Positions 25,941-34,423 of a stretch of 64,000 bases of DNA are shown piece after piece. A program made the position numbers and the translations under genes. The stretch spans positions 2,170,001 through 2,234,000 of the forward strand of contig NC_007778.1 in NCBI RefSeq assembly GCF_000013365.1, read 5' to 3'. Under the pieces are notes generated by a model. The model searched no databases. It was not told the origin of the DNA and saw only the letters and a list, made by a program, of their open reading frames with translations. Every line of letters begins with the position of its first letter. Position 1 is the stretch's first letter. The DNA comes from Rhodopseudomonas palustris HaA2. Lineage in GTDB: Bacteria; Pseudomonadota; Alphaproteobacteria; Rhizobiales; Xanthobacteraceae.

Positions 25941-26534
25941 ATGTCGATGACGCCCGAGACGCCGCTGCCGCCGAAAGGCGTGGGGCTGCGCCCGATTCCC
26001 ATGCTGATCTTCGGCTCGCGCTGGTTGCAGCTGCCGCTCTATGTCGGGCTGATCGTCGCCCAGGGCATCTACGTCGTGCTGTTCCTCAAGGAGCTGTGGC
26101 ATCTGTTTCAGCACTCGTTCGATTTCAGCGAGCAGCAGATCATGCTGGCGGTGCTGGGGCTGATCGACGTGGTGATGATCTCCAACCTGCTGGTGATGGT
26201 GATCGTGGGCGGCTACGAGACCTTCGTGTCGCGGCTCAACCTGCAGGGGCATCCCGACGAGCCGGAATGGCTCAGCCACGTCAATGCCAGCGTGCTGAAG
26301 ATCAAGCTGGCGATGGCGATCATCGGCATCTCGTCGATCCATCTGCTGCGCACCTTCATCGAGGCGGGGACCCTCGGCGCGCCGGGTCGGGCCGGCGGCT
26401 ACACCGAGACCGGTGTGATGTGGCAGACCATCATCCACACCATCTTCATCCTGTCGGCGATCGGCATCGCGGTGGTCGACCGGATATCGAACCAGGCGAT
26501 CGACGAAGCGAAGACTCATTCCGGGAAACATTGA
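25941..26534 (+). CDS. YqhA/UPF0114 family inner-membrane protein
   Basis: The 197-residue protein has four membrane helices: about 30-52, 72-95, 125-145 and 165-185. The sequence [19 protein letters not shown] and the loop [12 protein letters not shown] fit the TIGR00645/UPF0114 family of unknown function, related in shape to small ion channels or transporters. TGGAGC at 25928 precedes the ATG at 25941. The stop lies 2 nt before the start of the next gene (transglycosylase), so the two are probably cotranscribed, but no functional link is known. Confidence 0.88.
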   Translation: MSMTPETPLPPKGVGLRPIPMLIFGSRWLQLPLYVGLIVAQGIYVVLFLKELWHLFQHSFDFSEQQIMLAVLGLIDVVMISNLLVMVIVGGYETFVSRLNLQGHPDEPEWLSHVNASVLKIKLAMAIIGISSIHLLRTFIEAGTLGAPGRAGGYTETGVMWQTIIHTIFILSAIGIAVVDRISNQAIDEAKTHSGKH

Positions 26535-26536
26535 CG

Positions 26537-27772
26537 ATGCGGGTCGTCGCCGCTGTCGCCGCGATTGGCGCGGCGCTGTGGTTGACGCTGGTCCCGGCCG
26601 CCGCACAGGCGGCCGATGCCGGCTTCACGCGCTTCGTCGCCTCGCTGTGGCCCGAGGCGCAGCAGGCGGGCGTTTCCCGCGCGACCTTCGATGCCGTAAC
26701 GGCGGGGCTCGAGCCGGACTACAAGTTGCCGGACCTGATCCTGCCGGGACGGCCGAAGACCGGGGCGCCGTCCCAGGCCGAGTTCGTGCAGGTGCCGGCC
26801 GACTATCTCAAGGAAGCGCGGATCGAAAGTCTGGCCGCATACGGCCGCGGCCTGCTGCAGAAATATCGCCCCACGCTCGCCGCGATCGAGCAGCGCTTCG
26901 GCGTGCCGGCGACGGTGGTTCTGGCGATCTGGGGTCGCGAGACCGATTTCGGCCGGCACAGGCTGCCCTATGATGCCGTCCGCGTGCTGGCGACGCAGGC
27001 CTATGTCGGACGTCGCAAGGAGCAGTACCGCCTCGAGCTGATCGCGGCCTTGAAGCTGATCAGCGACGGCGTGGTGACGCGCGCCGACATGCGCTCGTCC
27101 TGGGCCGGCGCCACCGGGCTGACGCAGTTTCTGCCGACCGAACTCGACAAGCACGGCGTTGATTTCGATCGTGACGGCCGCGTCGATATCTGGCGCTCGG
27201 TGCCGGATGCGCTGGCGTCCGCCGCGCAGCAACTCGTCAACAAGGGCTGGAAGCCGGGCGTGCGTTGGGCTTACGAAGTCCGCGCACCGGCCAATGCCGA
27301 TTGCACCCGGGGCGTGCCCGAAGTCAGCCAGCCGATCGGGCAGTGGCTGCGCGAGGGATTTGCGCTGGCGCGCGGCGGCAAGCTCGGCGCCGGCGAACTG
27401 GCGGAGCCCGCGTCGCTGCTGCAGCCGGAGGGCATCTACGGTCCCGCCTTCCTGACGACGAACAACTATTTCGTCATCAAGCAGTACAATTTCTCCGACC
27501 TCTACGTGCTGTTCGTCGGCCATCTCGCCGACCGCATCACCGATCCGCGGCCGTTTGCGACGCCATGGGCGGCGACGAAGCAGCTCCGCACCGCCGATGT
27601 CGAAACGATGCAAAACGAGCTGACGCGGCTGGGCTTCTACAACGACAAGATCGACGGCAAGGCCGGGATGCTGACCCGCGCCGCGCTCGGCGCCTATCAG
27701 AAGTCCGCGCGACTGAAGCTCGATTGCTGGCCGAGCGAAATGGTGCTGCGTTCGCTTCAGACCGCGCGGTAA
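26537..27772 (+). CDS. lytic murein transglycosylase, MltB family
   Basis: The 411-residue exported protein has a signal peptide (about 1-26, cleaved after AQA). The SLT_2/MltB catalytic domain follows, with catalytic Glu135 in IWGRETDFG and SSWAGATGLTQFLP near 190. A C-terminal peptidoglycan-binding domain (about 345-411, MQNELTRLGFYNDKIDGKAG) completes it. It would cleave the glycan strand to 1,6-anhydro ends in the periplasm. No lipobox Cys is present in the signal, so it is soluble rather than a lipoprotein. It starts 2 nt after the UPF0114 gene. Confidence 0.92.
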   Translation: MRVVAAVAAIGAALWLTLVPAAAQAADAGFTRFVASLWPEAQQAGVSRATFDAVTAGLEPDYKLPDLILPGRPKTGAPSQAEFVQVPADYLKEARIESLAAYGRGLLQKYRPTLAAIEQRFGVPATVVLAIWGRETDFGRHRLPYDAVRVLATQAYVGRRKEQYRLELIAALKLISDGVVTRADMRSSWAGATGLTQFLPTELDKHGVDFDRDGRVDIWRSVPDALASAAQQLVNKGWKPGVRWAYEVRAPANADCTRGVPEVSQPIGQWLREGFALARGGKLGAGELAEPASLLQPEGIYGPAFLTTNNYFVIKQYNFSDLYVLFVGHLADRITDPRPFATPWAATKQLRTADVETMQNELTRLGFYNDKIDGKAGMLTRAALGAYQKSARLKLDCWPSEMVLRSLQTAR

Positions 27773-27781
27773 CCGCCGCGG

Positions 27782-28600
27782 TCAGATGATCGCCCGGCGG
27801 ACTTTCGCGGTGATCCATTCGCTGACGACCACGGTGGAGAGGATCATCAGCAGGATCAGCGAGACCTGCGGCCAGGCCAGGGTGTTGAGCGAACTCTCCA
27901 GCGCCAGCCCGATGCCGCCGGCGCCGACCAGGCCGAGCACGGTGGATTCCCGGATGTTGATGTCCCAGCGGAACACCGCGATGGTGGCGAAGGCCGGCAG
28001 GATCTGCGGCCAGATCCCGTAGCTGATCACCTGGCCGGGACCCGCGCCGGTGGCGCGGATCGCCTCGACCTGGGTGTCGTCGATTTCCTCGATCGCCTCG
28101 TACAGCAGCTTGCCGATGAAGCCGATCGAGCGCAGCGCGATGGCGATGATGCCGGCGAGCACGCCGGGGCCGAGCACCGCGACCAGCAGCAGGCCCCAGA
28201 TCAGCGCGTTGATCGAGCGCGAGCCGACGATGATGAACAGCGCCAGCGGGCGCACGAAAGCCACGCTCGGCGTGGTGTTGCGCGCCGCCAGAAAGCCCAG
28301 CGGCGTCGCGATCACGATCGCGATCAGGGTGCCGAGGGTGGCGATGTTGAGCGTGTCCCACAGCGGTTTCCAGAGCTGGCCGGCATAGCTCCAGCGCGGC
28401 GGCAGCATCCGGCCGAAAATGTCGACGGCCTGCTGCGGGGCATTCTCGACAAACGCCCAGATGGTGTCCGCGGTCATGATCCGCCAGCACAGCACCGCGA
28501 CGGCGACCAGCGCCAACCAGCCGAACCAGCGCCAGCGCTGTTCGTCGGGCGTCAGCCTGCGCCAGTGTTGTGCGCCGTCGGCGCCGATCGTCACCGCCAT
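27782..28600 (-). CDS. phnE: phosphonate-type ABC transporter permease PhnE (second copy)
   Basis: The 272-residue permease has a cytoplasmic N-terminal segment, one lone helix (about 28-45), and a five-to-six helix BPD_transp_1 domain. The EAA-type loop reads EIDDTQVEAIRATGAGPGQV near residue 175, and FRWDINIRESTVLGLVGAGGIG near 215 is the PhnE signature. It forms the membrane pore with the other permease at 28602-29411. One nt separates the genes, and the order phnD-phnC-phnE-phnE is typical. The solute may be phosphonate, phosphite or a related oxyanion. Confidence 0.92.
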   Translation of the reverse strand: MAVTIGADGAQHWRRLTPDEQRWRWFGWLALVAVAVLCWRIMTADTIWAFVENAPQQAVDIFGRMLPPRWSYAGQLWKPLWDTLNIATLGTLIAIVIATPLGFLAARNTTPSVAFVRPLALFIIVGSRSINALIWGLLLVAVLGPGVLAGIIAIALRSIGFIGKLLYEAIEEIDDTQVEAIRATGAGPGQVISYGIWPQILPAFATIAVFRWDINIRESTVLGLVGAGGIGLALESSLNTLAWPQVSLILLMILSTVVVSEWITAKVRRAII

Positions 28601-28601
28601 C

Positions 28602-29411
28602 TCAGGCCACCTTCCTGCGGATCCAGCCGGAGGCGTATTCGCACAGCAACACGATGGCGATGATGATCAGGAGGATCGCCGCGGCGCTGTCGAATTCGTA
28701 GCGATCGAGCGCGGTATTGAGCGTAGCGCCGATGCCGCCGGCGCCGACGATGCCGATCACCGAGCTTTCGCGAAAATTGATGTCGACCTGATAGGCGGTG
28801 AGGCCGACCACGCGCGGCGTCACCTGCGAGGCGACCGCGTAGTCGATCACCTGCCAGAAGCCGCCGCCGGTGGCGCGGATCGCCTCGACCTGCGCGGGGT
28901 CGATCTCCTCGATGTCGTCGGCGATCAGCTTCGACAGGAAGCCGATGGTCGACAGCGACAGCGTCAGAAAGCCCGCGAAGGTGCCGAAGCCGAACATCGC
29001 GACGAAAAGAATCGCGACGATGATCTCCTGAAACGACCGCGCCAGCGCGATCACCGCGCGGCAGACGCCGTAGAGCCACACCGGCGCCAGGTTGCGCGCG
29101 GCGCCGAGCCCGATCGGCAGCGCCAGGATCACGCCGAACACGGTCGCGCAGACCGTCATGGTCAGGCTTTCGATCAGGCCCTGCTGAATGTCGCTCCAAC
29201 GCGACGTGAAGTCTGGCTGCAGGAATCCCGCGAACAGCCGCGCGGCGCGCGCCATCCCCTCGACCACGCGGGTCCAGTCCACGTCGACGCTCGACAGCGC
29301 CAGCCAGAGATAGCCGAGCACGGCGGCGGCGACGGTGATCCGCAGCCAGCGGTTCTCGATGAGTTGCGGCCGGTGCCAGACCGGCGCCGGTGATCGGGCG
29401 ATGGCGTCCAT
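28602..29411 (-). CDS. phnE: phosphonate-type ABC transporter permease PhnE (first copy)
   Basis: The 269-residue permease is paralogous to its neighbour. It shows the EAA loop EIDPAQVEAIRATGGGFWQV and the signature YQVDINFRESSVIGIVGAGGIG. An N-terminal helix at about 30-50 precedes the permease domain. Its ATG shares one base with the TAA of phnC (TAATG), so translation is coupled. The start at 29411 is firm; an extension to 29516 would overlap phnC widely. With PhnC and PhnD it forms a complete importer. Confidence 0.92.
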   Translation of the reverse strand: MDAIARSPAPVWHRPQLIENRWLRITVAAAVLGYLWLALSSVDVDWTRVVEGMARAARLFAGFLQPDFTSRWSDIQQGLIESLTMTVCATVFGVILALPIGLGAARNLAPVWLYGVCRAVIALARSFQEIIVAILFVAMFGFGTFAGFLTLSLSTIGFLSKLIADDIEEIDPAQVEAIRATGGGFWQVIDYAVASQVTPRVVGLTAYQVDINFRESSVIGIVGAGGIGATLNTALDRYEFDSAAAILLIIIAIVLLCEYASGWIRRKVA

Positions 29412-30253
29412 TACAGTCGCGCCAGCGCCGGATCGAGCTTGAGCGAGGCGGGCAGGTCGGCGGCGCGCGGTGGCGCATCGACAGAGTCGGCGTCTTCGTC
29501 GGAGGTTTTCGACCAATCCTCTTCGCCATAGATGCGGGTGAGGACATCGGGCGTGAGGCCGGAGGCGGGTCCGTCATAGACCACTTCGCCGGCGCGCAAC
29601 CCGACGATGCGCGGCAGAAACAGCTGTGCCAGCGCGACGTCGTGGATGTTGACGATGGCGGCGAGGCCGCGCTCGGCGCAGAGTTCGGTGATCAGCCGCA
29701 TCACCTGCCGCGAGGTCTTCGGATCGAGGCTGGCGGTGGGCTCGTCGATCAGCAGCAGTTCCGGATCCTGCGCCAGAGCCCGCGCGATGCCGACGCGCTG
29801 GCGCTGGCCCCCGGACAGCGCGTCGGCGCGCTTGTCGACCTGTTCGCTGAGCCCGACCCGGGCGAGCAGTGCGAAGGCGCGCTGCACATCGGCCTGCGGA
29901 AACCGCCGGAACCAGCTCGCCCAAAAGCCGACATAGCCGAGCCGGCCGGACAGCACGTTCTCCATCACGGTGAGGCGCTCGATCAGCGCGAATTCCTGGA
30001 AGATCATTCCCATCCGGCGCCGTGCCTTGCGCAGTTCCGTGCCACCGAGTCGGGTCAGTTCGGTGTCGCCGAGCCGGATCGAGCCGCCGGTCGGCTGCAC
30101 CAGCCGGTTGACGCAGCGGATCAGGGTGGATTTTCCGGCACCGGAGGGGCCGATCAGGCCGACGATGTCACCCGCGCCGATGCTGAGCGAGACGTCCTTC
30201 AGCGCCCGATCACCGGTCTTGTAGCGCTTGTCGAGGTTTTCGATTCTCAGCAC
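29411..30253 (-). CDS. phnC: phosphonate-type ABC transporter ATPase PhnC
   Basis: The 280-residue ATPase carries Walker [10 protein letters not shown] near 35-43, the Q-loop [19 protein letters not shown], signature [15 protein letters not shown] and Walker [13 protein letters not shown], followed by the PhnC-type NIHDVALAQ His-loop. A C-terminal tail beyond residue 245 is acidic and not conserved in the family. I choose the GTG at 30253, preceded by GGGGAA, over an ATG at 30274 that lacks a ribosome site. It energises import by the two PhnE permeases. Confidence 0.9.
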   Translation of the reverse strand: MLRIENLDKRYKTGDRALKDVSLSIGAGDIVGLIGPSGAGKSTLIRCVNRLVQPTGGSIRLGDTELTRLGGTELRKARRRMGMIFQEFALIERLTVMENVLSGRLGYVGFWASWFRRFPQADVQRAFALLARVGLSEQVDKRADALSGGQRQRVGIARALAQDPELLLIDEPTASLDPKTSRQVMRLITELCAERGLAAIVNIHDVALAQLFLPRIVGLRAGEVVYDGPASGLTPDVLTRIYGEEDWSKTSDEDADSVDAPPRAADLPASLKLDPALARL

Positions 30254-30344
30254 GGTGATTTCCCCGAATCGCATTGGCCGGCGCCCGACATGCGTCGCGC
30301 CGCCCGGATTTCAATCCGGACGGCGCCGCTCGGCAAGGGGGGTG

Positions 30345-31304
30345 TTACTTGCAGGCGTAGCTGACGCCCATCGCCTGATCGATCTGACGCACCACCTGCC
30401 ACTTGTCCTTGAACGAGATCTCCATGAACTTCTGCTGCGGCGGATCGGACTTCTCGAACTCCTTCAGGAGTTCGGTGCCTTCCCACGGGTAGGAGAAGAA
30501 CGCCTGCTTGATCTTGGCCTGCAGTTCCGGCTTCAGATTGTAGACCATCCCGTAGCCGGTGGTCGGAAACGGCGCCGAGGCGTAGATCACCTTCAACTGA
30601 TCGGCCTTCACTACGTTGCGCGCGATCATCCGGTCCTTGACCGAGGAGGCGATCGCGGCGGCTGGATAATCCTTGTTGGCGACGCCGAGAATCGAATTGT
30701 CGTGCTTGCCGGAGAACACCGGCTCGTAGTCCTTCTGCGCTTCCATCTTGAACTGATCGCGCAGCAGGGCCGAGGGCGCCTTGTAGCCGGAGTTCGAAGT
30801 CTCCGAGGTGAAGGCCATCTTCTTACCCTTGATGTCCTCGATCTTCTCGATGCCGGACCCCGGATAGGTGATGATCTCCATCTTGTAGCCGAACTCGTCC
30901 TTGTTCGACGCCATCATCGCGAACGGGCGGAAGCCGGCGCAGTTCACCGCGATCGGATTGGACCCGGTGTTGAAGCCCGCGACATGCAGGCGGCCGGCGC
31001 GCATCGCCTCGATCTGGGCGGCGTTGGACTGCACCGGGAAGAACTGCACGCGTTTGCCGGTGACCTGCTCCATATGCTTCAGGAAGCCTTCCCAGACCTT
31101 GGCGTAAACGGCGGGGTCTTCCACGGGCGTGTAGGCGAACACCAGCACCGGGGGATCGATCTGCTCCGACGCGTTGGTCGGAACGTCGGCCAACAGGTCG
31201 CCGTCGGCATCGGTGAAGCGGGGATCGAGGGCCCACGCGCTGCTCGACAGAGACATGCCGACAGCGGCGCCGAGGGCCAGGGTCCGAAGAACAGAACGGA
31301 TCAC
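30345..31304 (-). CDS. phnD: phosphonate-type substrate-binding protein PhnD
   Basis: The 319-residue periplasmic binding protein has a signal peptide (about 1-27, ends SSAWA) and the PhnD-family core: VLVFAYTPVEDPAVYAKVWEGF, ARRAGRLHVAGFNTGSNP-like segment near 110, and MAFTSETSNSGYKAPSALL near 170. The start is GTG 31304 with AGGAGA 6 nt upstream. It leads the operon phnD-phnC-phnE-phnE. No C-P lyase or phosphonatase gene is in this window, so the carried solute is uncertain. Confidence 0.9.
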   Translation of the reverse strand: MIRSVLRTLALGAAVGMSLSSSAWALDPRFTDADGDLLADVPTNASEQIDPPVLVFAYTPVEDPAVYAKVWEGFLKHMEQVTGKRVQFFPVQSNAAQIEAMRAGRLHVAGFNTGSNPIAVNCAGFRPFAMMASNKDEFGYKMEIITYPGSGIEKIEDIKGKKMAFTSETSNSGYKAPSALLRDQFKMEAQKDYEPVFSGKHDNSILGVANKDYPAAAIASSVKDRMIARNVVKADQLKVIYASAPFPTTGYGMVYNLKPELQAKIKQAFFSYPWEGTELLKEFEKSDPPQQKFMEISFKDKWQVVRQIDQAMGVSYACK

Positions 31305-31522
31305 GAATTTCTCCTGAGGGTCGAGGGGAATGAAATGTCGGTCCAGACGGACCGCGACGATGCGGTCGACGAGAGGACAACGAAGGATCGGCCCGGAGGT
31401 GCAACCCAGAGACAATCCACGGCATCATGGACCGAAGGCGCGATGGTTATGTGACAGTCCGTGCGAGACTTCCGGTGGGGGGCCGAGCGAGATCGCCCTG
31501 CGCCGGGAGTGCAGCCAAAAAG

Positions 31523-31548
31523 AAACCGGCCGAAAAATCGGCCGGTTT
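31523..31548 (-). terminator. intrinsic terminator of the 31602-31886 gene
   Basis: An 11-bp stem with AAACCGGCCGA (31523-31533) pairing TCGGCCGGTTT (31538-31548) surrounds a 4-base A-loop. On the minus strand it is followed by TTTCTTTTT, which fits termination of the small secreted-protein gene ending at 31602. Confidence 0.85.
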
Positions 31549-31601
31549 GCAGATATTCGGAACGCTGGATCGTGCGATCGACTAGCGCAATCGCAGATCG
31601 A

Positions 31602-31886
31602 TCAATCGCAGACTTCGACCGGGCGCGAGCGCCAGACGCCGCGATAGTCGTCCCAGAAGCGCTGGCGAACGATGCGGCAGGCCGGTTCCTCGACATACAC
31701 CGGCGCGGGCGCCGCATAGGCGGGACGGCTGGCCGCGATTGCGCCGCCGAGCAGGGCGCCGCCGATCAGGCCGCCTGCAACACCGGCCGCGATCCGGCCG
31801 CCATCGGCCTTGGCCTGCGGAACGGCGATGGCCAGTGAACCGGCGAGGGTCGCGACTGCAACCAGGATCGAAACAGTCTTCTTCAT
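31602..31886 (-). CDS. small exported glycine-zipper protein, paralogue 1
   Basis: The 94-residue protein has a signal peptide (MKKTVSILVAVATLAGSLAIA, cleaved near AKA-DG). A glycine-zipper-like hydrophobic segment follows (AAGVAGGLIGGALLGGAIAA, about 31-50) and a conserved C-terminal module (CRIVRQRFWDDYRGVW...VCD) with two Cys. GGAGAGAC precedes the ATG. It is likely periplasmic or membrane-associated; function unknown. The next minus-strand gene encodes a paralogue with the same end module, RQRFWDGYAW...VCE. An intrinsic terminator follows at 31523-31548. Confidence 0.85.
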   Translation of the reverse strand: MKKTVSILVAVATLAGSLAIAVPQAKADGGRIAAGVAGGLIGGALLGGAIAASRPAYAAPAPVYVEEPACRIVRQRFWDDYRGVWRSRPVEVCD

Positions 31887-32117
31887 TTGTCTCTCCAGAG
31901 TAGCGCCGCGACCGGCGCGCGTTGATATGAACTCGCAAGGCCAACCGCACAGCACCAAAAAAGCGCAATGCCGTCAATCGTCGCAGATCGGCTGCCGATC
32001 ACTGTCCCTCAAAAGCGGTCTTTTTCGGGCCACCCAAGCTCAGGCCCCAAGGCTTCTCCGTCCGGTCAGGACAAGGGGAAGACTGGTTAGTCGGCGCAGG
32101 AGCCCGAAGGTTCAATC

Positions 32118-32432
32118 CTATTCGCAGACGCGCACCCGGCGGATTCGCCAGGCATAGCCGTCCCAGAACCGCTGGCGCTGCCAGTAGCAGTCGGCATCGT
32201 AGCCGGGTCCGACGACATAGGCCGGCGCGGGCCGGTAATAATAGCCGGGACCGTATCCGTAATAGCCCGGATAGCCCGGACCAGCCACCGCGCCGCCGAC
32301 GATCGCGCCGCCGAGCAGCCCGGCGGCGAGTCCCACGCCGAAGCCGTCATGCGCCTGTGCCGGGGCCGGCGCGCCAACCGCTGCCACTCCCAGCGCCGCC
32401 GCTGCGGCCAGCACCATCAATGGTTTCCTCAT
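32118..32432 (-). CDS. small exported glycine-zipper protein, paralogue 2
   Basis: The 104-residue paralogue of the preceding gene has a signal peptide (cleaved near AQA-HD), a Gly-rich hydrophobic stretch (GLAAGLLGGAIVGGAVAG), a Pro/Gly/Tyr-rich linker (PGYPGYYGYGPGYYY) and the terminal module CYWQRQRFWDGYAW with a final VRVCE. It is absent from well-known families but common in the Bradyrhizobium group. GAAGGTGA supports the start. The Tyr/Gly/Pro linker is the main difference from the neighbour. Tandem duplication is the likely origin. Confidence 0.85.
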   Translation of the reverse strand: MRKPLMVLAAAAALGVAAVGAPAPAQAHDGFGVGLAAGLLGGAIVGGAVAGPGYPGYYGYGPGYYYRPAPAYVVGPGYDADCYWQRQRFWDGYAWRIRRVRVCE

Positions 32433-32868
32433 GGCGTCACCTTCGCTTCCCGCCCGTCCGTGACGGGCCCTCTGCTCCAACGTCGCGGGGAAGGTTCCAC
32501 GATACTGTTGAACGATCGATGAATGGAGACGTCCAAGAGTTGCCATGTTCACAGGTCGCCGCTGCCCAGCGCCGAGTTCAGACGTCGCGATGGTTCACCA
32601 GACCGCCCCGATTCACCTGCATTCGCTGCAGCGCACCGTGTTGCCGCCCGGGTCGAAATCGGTCGACTGCGGAACGCGACGTCGAACAAGATACGTATCG
32701 CTACCGAACTAACCGGCCGCCAGCGTCCAGGGCGGCGCGCGCTTGAGCGAGATCAAACCGGCTCACCGAGTTTGGAATAGCTTCAAAACAGCCGTTTTCC
32801 TTTTGCTTTCGACCTATCTCCTGACTATCCAGAGTTTGCACCGCCATCATTGGGACTGCTGAAATTCC
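32433..32868. other. intergenic region upstream of bfd
   Basis: This 436-base stretch holds the promoter of the small exported protein (minus) and that of bfd (plus). No further gene is supported. TTTGGAATAGCTTCAAA at 32771-32787 resembles a weak iron-control (Irr) box and is listed separately. Confidence 0.5.
32771..32787 (+). promoter_or_regulatory. weak candidate Irr/ICE box before bfd
   Basis: TTTGGAATAGCTTCAAA compares with the alphaproteobacterial ICE consensus TTTAGAAnnnTTCTAAA. The left half has one mismatch, the right half three. It lies about 80 bases upstream of the bfd start. A fair but unproven site. Confidence 0.35.
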
Positions 32869-33078
32869 ATGATCGTCTGTTCCTGCAACGTCCTCACCGA
32901 TCACGACGTCCGAAGCGCGTTGAATCCCGATGGCGGGAACGCACGCAGCGCCGGAGAGGTCCATCGATGTCTCGGCTGCAGCCGCCAGTGCGGCCGCTGC
33001 ATGCATACGATTCGGAAGATCATGAACGACACCGGCTGCTCGGCCGCCCACGCTCACGCGCACGCCCACGTCTCCTGA
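32869..33078 (+). CDS. bfd: bacterioferritin-associated ferredoxin
   Basis: The 69-residue BFD-like 2Fe-2S protein carries the expected ligands Cys4, Cys6, Cys41 and Cys44 (VCSC, QCGRC), plus two extra Cys at 34 and 37. Bfd donates electrons to bacterioferritin to release stored iron. It lies directly upstream of bfr on the same strand with a 136-nt gap that contains an iron-type box. The His-rich tail HAHAHAHVS is unusual and could bind metal. The size fits the family. Confidence 0.9.
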   Translation: MIVCSCNVLTDHDVRSALNPDGGNARSAGEVHRCLGCSRQCGRCMHTIRKIMNDTGCSAAHAHAHAHVS

Positions 33079-33136
33079 GCCCTCAAATGCAGCCCTCCCT
33101 CGCGATCGCGGGGATTGCGAGTCGTTGGGATTCTGA

Positions 33137-33153
33137 TCTAGAATTATTCCAAT
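33137..33153 (+). promoter_or_regulatory. candidate Irr/ICE iron-control box before bfr
   Basis: TCTAGAATTATTCCAAT matches the ICE consensus TTTAGAAnnnTTCTAAA at 11 of 14 defined positions and is an imperfect palindrome. It lies about 62 bases upstream of the bfr start codon, where Irr normally controls iron storage genes in Rhizobiales. A second overlapping AT-rich palindrome (ATTCCA...TGGAAT, 33147-33167) follows. Confidence 0.55.
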
Positions 33154-33214
33154 TCTAATCTGGAATTCCCGCGCCGGTGAATCGCCGGATGCGTGGCGTG
33201 CGACAGGAGAAGTC

Positions 33215-33694
33215 ATGAAGGGCGATGCCAAGGTCATCGAATATCTCAACCGCGGTTTGCGGAGCGAGTTGACGGCGATCAGCCAGTATTGGTTGCATTA
33301 TCGTTTGCTCGACAATTGGGGGCTGAAGGACCTCGCCAAGGTCTGGCGCAAGGAATCCATCGAGGAGATGGAGCACGCCGACAAGCTGACCGACCGGATC
33401 ATCTTCCTGGATGGGTTCCCGAACATGCAGGTGCTGGATCCGTTGCGGATCGGCCAGAACGTCAAGGAAGTGCTGAATTCCGACCTGCAGGCCGAGATCG
33501 GCGCGCGCGAATTGTACCAGGAAGCGGCGACCTACTGCCACAGCGTCAAGGACTACGTGTCGCGCGACCTGTTCGAGCAGCTGATGAAGGACGAGGAACA
33601 TCACATCGATTTCCTCGAGACCCAGATCGAACTGGTCAGCCGGATCGGCGTCGAGTTGTATCAGCAGCACCACATCGGCGAACTCCACGACTGA
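33215..33694 (+). CDS. bfr: bacterioferritin
   Basis: The 159-residue haem-containing ferritin has all ferroxidase ligands at the usual numbers: Glu18, Glu51, His54, Glu94, Glu127 and His130. The haem-binding Met52 is also present (IEEMEHAD). It forms a 24-subunit shell that stores ferric iron. Bfd is encoded just upstream, and the ICE-like palindrome at 33137 suggests Irr control. A GC-rich hairpin (33703-33730) lies just after the stop. Confidence 0.97.
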   Translation: MKGDAKVIEYLNRGLRSELTAISQYWLHYRLLDNWGLKDLAKVWRKESIEEMEHADKLTDRIIFLDGFPNMQVLDPLRIGQNVKEVLNSDLQAEIGARELYQEAATYCHSVKDYVSRDLFEQLMKDEEHHIDFLETQIELVSRIGVELYQQHHIGELHD

Positions 33695-33702
33695 TGTGAG
33701 CG

Positions 33703-33730
33703 CGGCGCGCCTCTGAACGGGGGCGCGCCG
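33703..33730. terminator. GC-rich hairpin after bfr
   Basis: CGGCGCGCC (33703-33711) pairs perfectly with GGCGCGCCG (33722-33730) just after the bfr stop codon. No T-run follows, so termination activity is uncertain. Confidence 0.45.
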
Positions 33731-33772
33731 ATCTCCCGTTGCGGCTTGATCGAGCGACGGTCTCGAGGGCTG

Positions 33773-34336
33773 CTATGTCGTCCGGCGCGCCTGCGTCGTT
33801 GTCAGCGGGCAGGCCGCATAGGCCGCCTCGAGCGCCGGCTCGGCGCCGGCGACCTTGAACTCCACCGAACTGACCCCGGCATTGAGCGAGCGGATCCGGA
33901 CGTAGAGCCGGGTCGAACCGCGCAGATCGTCGATGAACTGCTGCAAGGCGGCGGTGTCCTCGATGACGATCACCCGATAGCCGAGCAGAACGCGGGACTC
34001 GACCGCATCGCGGCCGGGCTTGTCGTCGAAGCGATAGCCGAGACTGGTGTTGCGGTCGGAGCCGATCTTGAACTCGAAGGCGATCTTCGCGATCGGACGA
34101 TTCTCGAAGCAGGTGAGTTGCAGGAGGGCGTTGCGGATCACCCCGTCGTTGCTGTTGGTGGCGCCCCAGACCCGCGTGATCGCGCCGGCGACCGGGGTGC
34201 CGGTGATGCGGTCCGGCTTCTGATCGATCAGCCAGTTGCCGGACCGGGTGGTGCCGGCATCGGTGACGCACCCGGCCAGAACCATGGTCGCCGCACCTGC
34301 CGAGACCTGCATCAGGATACGCAACGAGCGATGCAA
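33773..34336 (-). CDS. predicted lipoprotein, unknown function
   Basis: This predicted outer-membrane or periplasmic lipoprotein is about 187 residues long. The N-terminal signal ends in the lipobox LAGC (MVLAGCVTD), so Cys would be lipidated. The mature part contains LTCFENRPIAKIAFEFKIGSDRN and VKVAGAEPALEAAYAACP-like strands; no known domain was recognised. The start is unclear: TTG 34336 has GGGAGG with good spacing, while ATGs at 34360 and 34399 lack one. The downstream neighbour on the other strand is bfr; no functional link is suggested. Confidence 0.6.
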   Translation of the reverse strand: MHRSLRILMQVSAGAATMVLAGCVTDAGTTRSGNWLIDQKPDRITGTPVAGAITRVWGATNSNDGVIRNALLQLTCFENRPIAKIAFEFKIGSDRNTSLGYRFDDKPGRDAVESRVLLGYRVIVIEDTAALQQFIDDLRGSTRLYVRIRSLNAGVSSVEFKVAGAEPALEAAYAACPLTTTQARRTT

Positions 34337-34423
34337 CGCAGCCTCCCATCTTGGTTCCATTCTGCAACCGTGACGGGTAGCAAGCAAGAGAATTTGCAAC
34401 CTGGTCGTATCGTCCGCGCTGCG

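Noticed and set aside
31452-31458. Possible Pho box upstream of phnD
   Set aside because: Only one CTGTCAC half site is present; the second half matches poorly.
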